64,000 bases of DNA from Bradyrhizobium sp. B097. Its GTDB lineage: Bacteria; Pseudomonadota; Alphaproteobacteria; Rhizobiales; Xanthobacteraceae. The DNA lies in contig NZ_CP152412.1 of NCBI RefSeq assembly GCF_038957035.1, forward strand, positions 4,708,501 to 4,772,500. Reading direction: 5' to 3'. A program made the translations under genes and the position numbers. Of this stretch, positions 52,070 through 64,000 are shown piece by piece. Under the pieces are notes generated by a model. It saw nothing but the letters and a program-made list of their open reading frames with translations, was not told the DNA's origin and did no database searches. Each line of letters opens with the position of its first letter. The stretch's first letter is position 1.

Positions 52070-52426
52070 GCAACTGTACCTGCCGTCTAAACCGTAGAGG
52101 CAATGACAGTGAAATATCAAATGTTGCGGCGAATTGCGAGAGCCCGGATTTCATCTCGCTCCATCCAGGCTACGGGTGCTGTCAGGGAAGGTCAGACGAT
52201 CCGCCTCTCCAGCTGAAGCCACGGCTCGCAGTCTCGATCGACCAGGCGCAGGCGATCATCCGCCGCACCGCGCCTGGCGCCAGGGTGCGCGACGTCGTCG
52301 AGCTGCGCAGCGGTGCGATCCGGAGCTAAGCGAGCGGGAGCAATTTGCGATCTTCGCCGAGGGCGCGTTGGCTCATTGACCCAAATCGGACGCGGCATCC
52401 AAAGGCCTGGCAAAGGCCTGGACGGT
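52070..52426. other. Intergenic region with a degraded palindromic repeat
   Basis: A 357-bp stretch upstream of the repeat-protein gene. At 52142-52175 it holds a degraded GTAGCCCGGA-type palindrome. A frame ending near 52329 translates AQAIIRRTAPGARVRDVVEL, which may be a decayed fragment of an enzyme gene, but I cannot confirm any family. No intact gene is seen. Confidence 0.4.
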
Positions 52427-52618
52427 CTATTTGCCCGCCGCGAGACGACGAACGCCGGATGCCGTCAGACCGAGTTCACCGAGCCGTCTGACTGCGTAGC
52501 CGAGACCGACAAGGCGCTCCCCGTGCAACTGGGGAATCTCCCGTTGGGCTTCGCCCTTGCCGACCTCGACCAGGGAGGCGAACTCGTCCGAACTGAGGAC
52601 TTGGGGATCATCCGTCAT
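52427..52618 (-). CDS. Small hypothetical protein coupled to transglutaminase gene
   Basis: A 63-residue protein (MTDDPQVLSSDEFASLVEVG, then HGERLVGLGYAVRRLGELGL). Its ATG overlaps the TGA of the upstream transglutaminase gene (ATGA), so translation is probably coupled. The middle region resembles a short helix-turn-helix. No family recognised, but the tight overlap supports a real gene. Confidence 0.65.
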   Translation of the reverse strand: MTDDPQVLSSDEFASLVEVGKGEAQREIPQLHGERLVGLGYAVRRLGELGLTASGVRRLAAGK

Positions 52619-53424
52619 GACGCGGCCTCGTCGGTCCAGACCTTGAACGAGATCAGTGTGTTTGGCCCAAACGTCTGGGTGATCGGAACGTCGGAGGCAT
52701 CCCGTCCCTGTGCGATCAGAACCCGGCCGATCCTCGGCACATTGTTGCGCGGATCGAACATATGCCAGCGGCCGCCGAGATAGGCCTCGAACCAGCCGGC
52801 GAAATCACCAGCCGCCCAAGGCAGCGGGGTGCCGATGTCGCTGAGATAGCCGGTGCAATAGCGCGCCGGAATGTTCATGCAGCGGCAGAAGGCAATAGCG
52901 AGATGCGCGTAGTCGCGGCACACGCCCTTGCCTTCGTCGAAGACCTCCCGCGCCGTCTTGGTGGCGCGGGCGTGCTCGTAGCCGAAAGCGATGTGGTGAT
53001 GGACGAAGTCGCAAATGGCCTGGACCCGCGGCCAGCCGGGCGGCGTGCCCTCGAACAGCTTCCATGCGATTTCCGAAAGCCGGTCGGTCTCGCAATAGCG
53101 GCTGCCGAGCAGATAGACCAGCGTGTCCGCCGGCAAGTCCTCGACCGCGTGCTGGCCTGCCGAAGCAAGCACCGGATCAGGCGCGCCGCTGTCGCGCACG
53201 ACGCCATCGGCCGCCAGGCGCATCGGACCGGCCGGCGCGACGATACGGCTGCACCAATTGCCGAATCCGTCGCGATACGGCGTGATCGGCACCGCGGGGC
53301 TGGTGGTCAGGTGGTCGGGGACGATGATGTCGGACGCACGCGTGAAATGCGTGCCCAGCACCATGATCATGGGCGTCGGCTGGGGGAACTCGTAGTGCAT
53401 TTCGAATCCGACGCGAAGCTTCAT
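52615..53424 (-). CDS. Transglutaminase-like family protein
   Basis: A 269-residue protein from ATG 53424 (MKLRVGFEMHYEFPQPTPMI). An N-terminal beta domain of the Bact_transglu_N kind precedes the core: catalytic Cys in DEGKGVCRDYAHLAIAFCR, His in WFEAYLGGRWHMFDP and the following Asp complete the papain-like triad. The family includes peptidases and amidases acting on peptide or polyamino-acid substrates; the target is unknown. No signal peptide, so it is probably cytoplasmic. It forms an ATGA overlap with a small gene downstream. Confidence 0.88.
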   Translation of the reverse strand: MKLRVGFEMHYEFPQPTPMIMVLGTHFTRASDIIVPDHLTTSPAVPITPYRDGFGNWCSRIVAPAGPMRLAADGVVRDSGAPDPVLASAGQHAVEDLPADTLVYLLGSRYCETDRLSEIAWKLFEGTPPGWPRVQAICDFVHHHIAFGYEHARATKTAREVFDEGKGVCRDYAHLAIAFCRCMNIPARYCTGYLSDIGTPLPWAAGDFAGWFEAYLGGRWHMFDPRNNVPRIGRVLIAQGRDASDVPITQTFGPNTLISFKVWTDEAAS

Positions 53425-53684
53425 TCGAAATACGTTCCTGTTTGTCCTACCGACATGGCGACGATGCGGTCGAATACAAGGTACGATCTGCCTGATCGGA
53501 CAAATACCCGTATCGCGCGAGAAAGTGCTGGCTATTTGCAGCAATCGCGCGCAGGAACGACGACGCTTGCCGGCTGGCGCGGCTTGCCAGCGCGAGGCGA
53601 ACCCGACGAATGTTCCAGTCGGATGGTTGAAAGCCTCCTCCGTGCGTTCGAGACAGATTCGAACGCACTCACCGAAAGAGCTTC

Positions 53685-53864
53685 ATGCAAAATCTCTCGC
53701 CTCGTCACGTCAAGACTGAAGAGTCCGTGCGCCTCGGCGTGACGTCAGGTTGGTATTCCACAAAAGTCAGCGGAACATTCGTGACCGGCCCGCACGACAC
53801 CGAAGCCGATTGCCTGCGCAAGATCGCCGAGATCAATCCTCCGCCGCCGAGGAAGAAGAAATAG
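53685..53864 (+). CDS. 59-residue hypothetical protein
   Basis: A short frame from ATG 53685 to TAG 53864 (MQNLSPRHVKTEESVRLGVT, then SGWYSTKVSGTFVTGPHDTE and a Pro/Lys-rich end). Composition is balanced and the GWYSTKVSGTFVTGPHDTE stretch looks like a small folded unit with an amphipathic helix after it. It is below usual ORF cut-offs. I associate similar sequences with Bradyrhizobium, but have no alignment. Confidence 0.55.
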   Translation: MQNLSPRHVKTEESVRLGVTSGWYSTKVSGTFVTGPHDTEADCLRKIAEINPPPPRKKK

Positions 53865-53923
53865 CTCCTGCGCGACCGGATTGGGCGCGTCGGCAAATGC
53901 CAACTCAGACGCATGTCGGCAAG

Positions 53924-54115
53924 ATGGCCAAACAAACCCGCGTTCGCCTCCTGGAGGTCATCGTGAGTGCGCAGAAGGAGCCCACTCGCTGGAAATGGCA
54001 TGTTTCCGAAGGCGGTCTGGAGCTCGTGCACGGCTACGCGACGTCACGCGAAACAGCGCAACGGGACGGCGATAGCGTTCTGTTCACAATGCTATCTGCC
54101 CCCCAGGCGCCCTGA
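53924..54115 (+). CDS. Small hypothetical protein
   Basis: A 63-residue frame from ATG 53924 (MAKQTRVRLLEVIVSAQKEP, then TRWKWHVSEGGLELVHGYATS). The middle resembles short DUF1508-like domains (strand-turn-strand around WxW and a GYxTxxxA helix). An in-frame ATG at 53897 is an alternative start. It lies on the same strand as the 59-residue ORF upstream. Confidence 0.5.
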   Translation: MAKQTRVRLLEVIVSAQKEPTRWKWHVSEGGLELVHGYATSRETAQRDGDSVLFTMLSAPQAP

Positions 54116-54266
54116 ACGGGTCGCCCGTCTAACATAGACGCAGGTTCCCGAAGCCCGCCGAAACGACCCACGGGCGCAGCCCTGCGCGCCCGCGCAATCA
54201 GGCATCAATCAGCCTGGCGGGCCCCAACCTCGAGCCGCATGCAACGAACTACGTTCGGGAACGGCC

Positions 54267-56993
<2,727 letters not shown>

Positions 56994-57142
56994 AGGGGAA
57001 ATCCGGTCAGTTCTGCTGGGGAATCATATAGACCATCAGGGGCCTGATAACCACCCTTGCGCGGCTCCGGCAAGCCGTTTTTCCCTTCGTTTTTTCATGT
57101 ACTTACGGGCTTGTTTGCGGCTTCGGCCGCGGCTTGGCCCGG

Positions 57143-57226
57143 GAAGCGAATCGTGAGCGGCGAATTGCGCATGGAACACGGGTTCCCGGTACGGTATTCG
57201 CCGCTCACCATTCGCGATTTCGCTTC
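57143..57226. repeat. Long imperfect inverted repeat between DUF2306 gene and gyrA
   Basis: The left arm contains GAAGCGAATCGTGAGCGGCG (then AAT) and the right arm the near-complement, ATTCGCCGCTCACCATTCGC followed by GATTTCGCTTC, around a spacer of about 30 bp. It directly abuts the 3' end of the DUF2306 gene. It is another palindromic intergenic family. Confidence 0.7.
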
Positions 57227-57228
57227 TC

Positions 57229-57627
57229 TCAGTGCCCGAACACCACTGCGTGCATGATCCGCCCGGGCACGAAGGTGAACAGGCCGGCAATCACCAGCGC
57301 GCCGAAGAAAATGCCGATCATCGTGAACTTGTGGCGGCGGACGTTGTGGCTCCGCGCGGCCGTCACGCCGAGCACCAGCATGACCAGTGAGAAGATCGAC
57401 AGCAGGTGTATCGGACTCCACGGGCCCACCAGCTGGATCTGATGGATCCAGAACGAGCTCCCGGCGACGACCAGCATCAGGATCACCCAGATCCAGCCCA
57501 GCGTCCGGTGCGGCAGCGTGCCCTTCGGGGCCGCGAGCTGGATGGAGCCGAGCACGAAGGCAGCCATCGCGGCAAAGGCATGGAGCGGGATCGCAGGCGC
57601 AGCGTCGAGCAATGGCGCGAGGCTCAT
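57229..57627 (-). CDS. DUF2306 family membrane protein
   Basis: A 132-residue protein from ATG 57627 (MSLAPLLDAAPAIPLHAFAA) with four membrane helices. The pattern HAFAAMAAFVLGSIQLAAPK, HRTLGWIWVILMLVVAGSSFWI and HNVRRHKFTMIGIFFGALVIAG matches DUF2306, with conserved histidines on the membrane edge. Members are thought to be cytochrome- or heme-linked by analogy only. The frame is open 28 codons further upstream, but that part spans a likely operator. Confidence 0.82.
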   Translation of the reverse strand: MSLAPLLDAAPAIPLHAFAAMAAFVLGSIQLAAPKGTLPHRTLGWIWVILMLVVAGSSFWIHQIQLVGPWSPIHLLSIFSLVMLVLGVTAARSHNVRRHKFTMIGIFFGALVIAGLFTFVPGRIMHAVVFGH

Positions 57628-57678
57628 GATGGCAGCCCTCGAGTGAAGCTCACGGCCAGACGTCACTCGCCGCAGGCC

Positions 57679-57699
57679 AATGTAAATATCATTCACATT
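57679..57699. promoter_or_regulatory. Palindromic operator upstream of the DUF2306 gene
   Basis: TGTNAAT-ATC-ATTNACA, with AATGT and ACATT at the outer edges. It lies 52-72 bp before the ATG of the DUF2306 gene, in the promoter zone. Its size and symmetry fit TetR- or ArsR-type repressor sites. No regulator gene adjoins it. Confidence 0.45.
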
Positions 57700-57884
57700 G
57701 ACCTGTGTCAAAGTCTGGGGAACTTGCGCGATCCACTGGATGTTAGTGAAATATGGTCAGATGGATATGAGGTTATCCTCATAATCCACACAAGGACCTA
57801 TCCTCGCCGCGTCATACCGCCGCTCCGGGAAATGAATCTTCACGGAACGGCGCCTGACGGAAGCGTCGAAACCGCGACTTGCGG

Positions 57885-58379
57885 TCAGAACGGGATGTCG
57901 TCGTCCATGTCGCTGTTGCGGCTGCCGCCGCCGGCGGCGACCGCGCGGCGCGGCGCTGAGCTGACCGGACCGGACGAGCCGAAATCGCTGCCGCCGCCAT
58001 CATCGGCGAAGCTGCCGCCTCCGCCGCCCCGCCCGTCGAGCATGGTGAGGTTGGAGTTGAAGCCCTGCAGCACGACCTCGGTCGAGTACTTCTCGACGCC
58101 GCTCTGGTCGGTCCATTTGCGGGTCTGCAACTGACCCTCGATGTACACCTTGGCGCCCTTCTTCAGGTACTGCTCGGCGACCTTGCAGAGGCCTTCGTTG
58201 AAGATCACGACGCGGTGCCACTCGGTCTTTTCCTTGCGCTCGCCGGTGCCCTTGTCGCGCCAGGTCTCCGAGGTGGCGATGGAAAGATTGGCGATCGGAC
58301 GGCCGTCCTGCGTCCGCCGGATCTCCGGATCCTTGCCGAGGTTTCCAACCAGGATCACCTTGTTCACGCTTCCCGCCAT
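57885..58379 (-). CDS. ssb: Single-stranded DNA-binding protein
   Basis: A 164-residue SSB from ATG 58379 ([20 protein letters not shown]). The OB-fold (residues ~1-112) has [20 protein letters not shown] and [17 protein letters not shown] Gly-rich linker leads to the acidic tip DMDDDIPF, which recruits repair and replication proteins. It binds single-stranded DNA in replication and repair. An SOS box at 58546-58560 lies upstream, so induction by DNA damage is likely. It is transcribed away from uvrA, the classic divergent pairing, but 2.7 kb of OMP genes now separate them. Confidence 0.96.
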   Translation of the reverse strand: MAGSVNKVILVGNLGKDPEIRRTQDGRPIANLSIATSETWRDKGTGERKEKTEWHRVVIFNEGLCKVAEQYLKKGAKVYIEGQLQTRKWTDQSGVEKYSTEVVLQGFNSNLTMLDGRGGGGGSFADDGGGSDFGSSGPVSSAPRRAVAAGGGSRNSDMDDDIPF

Positions 58380-58825
58380 TGCATCATCTCCACTCGAAAA
58401 CCGGGCGCCGGACATCGGCCGCCACTCTCAACCATCGCCACTTACTTGCAGGCGTCGCGAATGACCTATACGGCCGGTGCCGGCTCGATGCCCTCGCCGT
58501 CGCGCGGTTATCCACGATTATCGAGATATAGCACCGCAGCCGGCACTGTTCCAGTTTTGTTCGCCACAACCAGCCGTAGAAGCGGCCGATGGCGACGGCG
58601 CGGCCGCCGATTTCGGTCCCAGTCACCAGCGAGCTCCGACGCCTTACGAAATGCAAATCAAATCAACGCCTTGCCGTGTCGATACTTCGTCCGCGAGTGT
58701 TGCATTTGGGAGACGGCGTTTCCGGTTGAATCAGCGTATAGGTACCAGCCATCAGATGGGCGCTCGCGTCTGAAATCGCGCTTCGGGACCTTTTGGAAGC
58801 CGATTGGGAAGCTGGGGGTTTGATT
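58380..58825. other. Promoter region between ssb and the OMP cluster
   Basis: A 446-bp gap holding divergent promoters. The SOS box is at 58546-58560. A frame on the minus strand (58384-58656) is Arg/Ser-rich and looks spurious. No repeat or RNA gene seen. Confidence 0.6.
58546..58560. promoter_or_regulatory. SOS box (LexA-binding site) upstream of ssb
   Basis: GTTC-N7-GTTC, the direct-repeat LexA consensus of Alphaproteobacteria, in the sequence GTTCCAGTTTTGTTC. It lies 167 bp upstream of the ssb start codon. A second box precedes uvrA. Confidence 0.75.
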
Positions 58826-59572
58826 ATGAAGAAGTTTTTGCTCGCGACGGTTGCGCTGATTGCGTTCGCTGCGCCGGCCGCGGCCGCCGATCTCGCTGCG
58901 CGCCCCTACACCAAGGCGCCGCCGCCAATGATCGCCGCCGTCTATGACTGGAGCGGCTTCTACATCGGCGCCAACGGCGGCTGGGGCTCAAGCCACAATT
59001 GCTGGGACCAGATCCCGGGCGGCATCCTGCTCGGCTCGGATGGTTGCCATGATGCGACCGGCGGCGTTGCCGGTGGCCAGATCGGCTATCGCTGGCAGGC
59101 TGGCACCTGGGTGTTCGGCCTCGAAGCGCAAGGCGACTGGGCTGACTTGAAGGGCAGCAACAACAGCGCGATCTTCCCGGGTCTGTTCACCAACCAGAGC
59201 AAGATCGACGCGTTCGGCCTGTTCACCGGCCAGATCGGCTACGCCGTCAACAACGTGCTGCTTTACGCCAAGGGCGGTGCCGCGCTGACCGACAACCGCT
59301 TCAGCACCTACTTCACGCCGACCGGCGTGCTCGCCGGCCGCACGACCGACACCCGTTGGGGCGGCACCATCGGCGCCGGCATCGAAGTCGGCTTCGCGCC
59401 GAACTGGACCGCCGGTGTCGAGTACGACCACCTGTTCATGCAGGACAAGACCTACAACCTCACCACCCCGACCGGCGCGCTGTTCAGCGGCATCCGCGAT
59501 CGCCAGGACGTCGACCTCGTCACCGTCCGCGTGAACTACAAGTGGGGTGGCCCGGTGGTTGCGCGCTACTGA
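58826..59572 (+). CDS. Outer-membrane beta-barrel protein (Omp25/Omp31 type)
   Basis: A 248-residue protein from ATG 58826 with signal peptide (MKKFLLATVALIAFAAPAAA). The mature barrel begins DLAARPYTKAPPPMIAAVYD and WSGFYIGANGGWG, and ends VNYKWGGPVVARY with the C-terminal aromatic typical of outer-membrane barrels. It belongs to the OMP_b-brl/porin-like family abundant in rhizobia and Brucella. An intrinsic terminator follows. It is the first of three related units between ssb and uvrA. Confidence 0.9.
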   Translation: MKKFLLATVALIAFAAPAAAADLAARPYTKAPPPMIAAVYDWSGFYIGANGGWGSSHNCWDQIPGGILLGSDGCHDATGGVAGGQIGYRWQAGTWVFGLEAQGDWADLKGSNNSAIFPGLFTNQSKIDAFGLFTGQIGYAVNNVLLYAKGGAALTDNRFSTYFTPTGVLAGRTTDTRWGGTIGAGIEVGFAPNWTAGVEYDHLFMQDKTYNLTTPTGALFSGIRDRQDVDLVTVRVNYKWGGPVVARY

Positions 59573-59600
59573 TCGCGCGACACGGATTTGATCCAAACGA

Positions 59601-59630
59601 AAGGCCGGCCTCGCGCCGGCCTTTTTGTTT
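59601..59630 (+). terminator. Intrinsic terminator after the first OMP gene
   Basis: AAGGCCGGC and GCCGGCCTT form a nine-pair stem around CTCGC, followed by TTTGTTT. The stem-loop is identical to that at 60873-60895. Confidence 0.9.
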
Positions 59631-59669
59631 GCTTGGTCGGCTCGTTTGCGCGGCCAAGCGCGGTTGGCG

Positions 59670-59950
59670 ACATCCTGCATCGCTACAATGCCGGGCTCGC
59701 GCCGCCCTCGATCTCGGCCAGCGACACGCGCTGGGGTTGGACCGACGGCGCCGGCGTCGAATACATGTTCGCCGCCAACTGGTCGGCCAAGCTCGAGGAC
59801 AATTACATCGATCTCGGCAAGGTCGCGCCGATCCAGTACACGCCCGCGATCAACGATCGCTCGGAGTGGAAGGACACGTTCCACACCGTCAAGCTCGGCA
59901 TCAATTACCACTTCAACGTGGCGAGCCCGGTCGTATCAGCGAAATACTGA
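59670..59950 (+). pseudogene. Truncated outer-membrane protein gene (C-terminal remnant)
   Basis: The frame translates GDILHRYNAGLAPPSISASD followed by TRWGWTDGAGVEYMFAANWS, DNYIDLGK, KLGINYHFNVASPVVSAKY. This is the C-terminal half of an Omp25/Omp31-type barrel. The first gene has DTRWGGTIGAGIEVGFAPNW at the matching place. Signal peptide and N-terminal strands are missing; the frame instead runs back into the preceding terminator. The remnant is followed by a degraded terminator (59991-60015). Confidence 0.75.
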
Positions 59951-59990
59951 GCTACCGGCAGTCGCGCGCCGCACCTGCGCAGCGAACACA

Positions 59991-60015
59991 AGAGCCAGCC
60001 TTGCGCCGGCTTTTT
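59991..60015 (+). terminator. Degenerate terminator after the OMP remnant
   Basis: A stem AGCCAGC / GCCGGCT with one mismatched pair and a CTTGC loop is followed by TTTTT. It resembles the two perfect terminators in this cluster and looks like a decayed copy of the same module. Confidence 0.7.
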
Positions 60016-60179
60016 CGTTGCGAGCAAGGCGCGCCTCGCGCGGGCCGTTTTCCGTGCATTGTGGTTTCACGGATACACAACTTCCAAGATTTCTATGTAG
60101 AAACACACGAGCGTCACACGACAGGGCTGTGACGTTCCCTTCAAGTTTGGAGGGGCAACAAGAAAATGGGACTGGGACT

Positions 60180-60845
60180 TTGAAAATCAGGAATGTTTTG
60201 CTGGCATCGGCCGGCATGTTTGCCTTCAGCGCAATTGCACCGGCGATGGCCGCCGACATGGCGGCCCGCGCGCCTTACGTGAAGGCTCCGCCGCCGGCCG
60301 CGATCTACAACTGGACCGGCTTCTACATCGGCGGCTTCGGTGGCTATGCCAGCGAGGACTCCGGCAACCCGAAGATGGAAGGCGGCTTCGGCGGCGGCAC
60401 CATCGGCTACAATTGGCAGGCCGGCAACATCGTGTACGGCCTCGAGGCTGACGGCGCCTGGGCTGACGTCAATGCGTCCGCTACCGCTTTCGGCATCACC
60501 GCGACGAGCAAGATCGAGTCGCTCGGCACCGCGCGCGGCCGCATCGGCTTCGCCGTCGACAAGGTGCTGTTCTACGGCACCGGCGGCTACGCCTGGGCCG
60601 ACAACAAGCTCACCCTCAGCGCTGGCGGCGTGAGCGTCTCGCAGAGCAACTTCCACTCCGGCTGGACGGTCGGCGCCGGCATCGAGGCGTTCATCGCGCC
60701 GCAGTGGTCGATCAAGGGCGAGTACCTGTATCGCAGCCTCGGCGGCGAGACCTACTTCGGCATTCCGTCTGCCGACATCAACCTGCACACCGTGCAGTTC
60801 GGCGTGAACTATCACTTCGGCGGCCCGATCGTCGCCAAGTACTGA
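60180..60845 (+). CDS. Outer-membrane beta-barrel protein (Omp25/Omp31 type)
   Basis: A 221-residue protein; the start is a TTG at 60180 (then KIRNVLLASAGMFAFSAIAP), because no ATG in frame precedes the signal peptide. The mature part begins DMAARAPYVKAPPPAAIYNW and TGFYIGGFGGYAS and ends VNYHFGGPIVAKY. Shared design with the 58826-59572 protein shows tandem duplication, though sequences have diverged. A GGAGGGG site lies 26 bp upstream, further than usual. An intrinsic terminator follows. Confidence 0.85.
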   Translation: MKIRNVLLASAGMFAFSAIAPAMAADMAARAPYVKAPPPAAIYNWTGFYIGGFGGYASEDSGNPKMEGGFGGGTIGYNWQAGNIVYGLEADGAWADVNASATAFGITATSKIESLGTARGRIGFAVDKVLFYGTGGYAWADNKLTLSAGGVSVSQSNFHSGWTVGAGIEAFIAPQWSIKGEYLYRSLGGETYFGIPSADINLHTVQFGVNYHFGGPIVAKY

Positions 60846-60872
60846 GCGAAAAGCAGACCTCAGGGTCTCGGA

Positions 60873-60898
60873 AAGGCCGGCCTCGCGCCGGCCTTTTT
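60873..60898 (+). terminator. Intrinsic terminator after the last OMP gene
   Basis: AAGGCCGGC and GCCGGCCTT around CTCGC, then TTT; identical stem-loop to that at 59601-59623. Confidence 0.9.
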
Positions 60899-60987
60899 CG
60901 TTGCCGGAACCGGGCCCTGCTGACGGCTGCTGCCATCAGGCAAACTATCCGTTGATGGACGCGACTCAGCACTGGAAATTGTCGGCC

Positions 60988-61002
60988 GTTCTTCCTACGT
61001 TC
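60988..61002. promoter_or_regulatory. SOS box (LexA-binding site) upstream of uvrA
   Basis: GTTC-N7-GTTC in the sequence GTTCTTCCTACGTTC. It lies 89 bp before the uvrA start codon, a typical operator distance. With the box at 58546-58560 it gives ssb and uvrA separate LexA control. Confidence 0.85.
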
Positions 61003-61090
61003 CAGTCTTCTCACCCATCGGCGCAAGGTCCCGGCAGCACCGGCGATGCGCGCCCAAAAGGCGCCCGATCATGCGCCCGGAAATGTCGCT

Positions 61091-64000
<2,910 letters not shown>

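Noticed and set aside
52200..52330. Possible phosphotransferase-like fragment (AQAIIRRTAPGARVRDVVEL)
   Set aside because: Too short and interrupted; no catalytic motif present, so it was recorded only as a note on the intergenic region.

Overview
The window looks like chromosomal DNA of a Bradyrhizobium-type alphaproteobacterium (Nitrobacteraceae). The base composition is high in GC, and many starts are GTG or TTG. There is a complete ndvC/ndvD/ndvB locus for cyclic beta-(1,3),(1,6)-glucans, a DUF3551 protein, alphaproteobacterial SOS boxes (GTTC-N7-GTTC), and at least seven families of short palindromic intergenic repeats of the kind scattered through these genomes. Species cannot be fixed from the sequence alone.

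Layout. 1-5.3 kb: the 3' end of recG, a small GIY-YIG nuclease gene between two nearly identical 88-bp palindromes, a DUF502 membrane protein, glmS and small ORFs. 5.3-10.6 kb: a class III nucleotidyl cyclase, a nitrilase divergent from a LysR regulator, and a DUF485/acetate-symporter-like pair. 10.8-19.7 kb: glmU, an envelope protein with a SPOR-like end, and the ndvC-ndvD-ndvB glucan locus. 19.9-29.7 kb: tRNA-Lys(TTT), an IS5-family (IS427-like) element with a frameshifted transposase, a secreted zinc metalloprotease, many small hypothetical genes and a 3-hydroxyacyl-CoA dehydrogenase. 30-40.6 kb: a CNNM/CBS transporter-like protein, formyltransferase, RidA, a DMT exporter, an orphan BrnA-like antitoxin, cysK, tgt, a patatin lipoprotein, a TetR regulator and a PepSY protein. 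40.6-46.7 kb: asd behind a threonine-rich attenuator, an intact IS5-family (IS1031-like) element inside a palindromic repeat, then queA, two cyclophilins and coaD. 47-54 kb: kup, a 1,023-residue repeat protein and a transglutaminase. 54-64 kb: gyrA, a DUF2306 protein, ssb, an outer-membrane-protein cluster and uvrA, which runs off the end.

How the genes fit together. The minus-strand genes gyrA, coaD, two ppi genes, queA and tgt, with ssb and uvrA diverging nearby, match a backbone often seen in rhizobia. Here blocks have been inserted into it: kup plus the repeat protein, the asd/IS/TetR block, and an outer-membrane-protein cluster between ssb and uvrA. GlmS and GlmU serve UDP-GlcNAc synthesis; NdvB, C and D serve the periplasmic glucan; Tgt and QueA serve queuosine.

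Most notable points: (1) a textbook-looking attenuator upstream of asd, with a 23-residue Thr/Lys leader peptide, an antiterminator pairing and an intrinsic terminator; (2) a GIY-YIG gene flanked by 88-bp palindromes that differ at one base; (3) two SOS boxes showing that ssb and uvrA keep separate LexA control although an OMP cluster separates them; (4) a shared TetR-type operator in front of a patatin gene and between tetR and a PepSY gene; (5) an IS insertion that splits a palindromic repeat.
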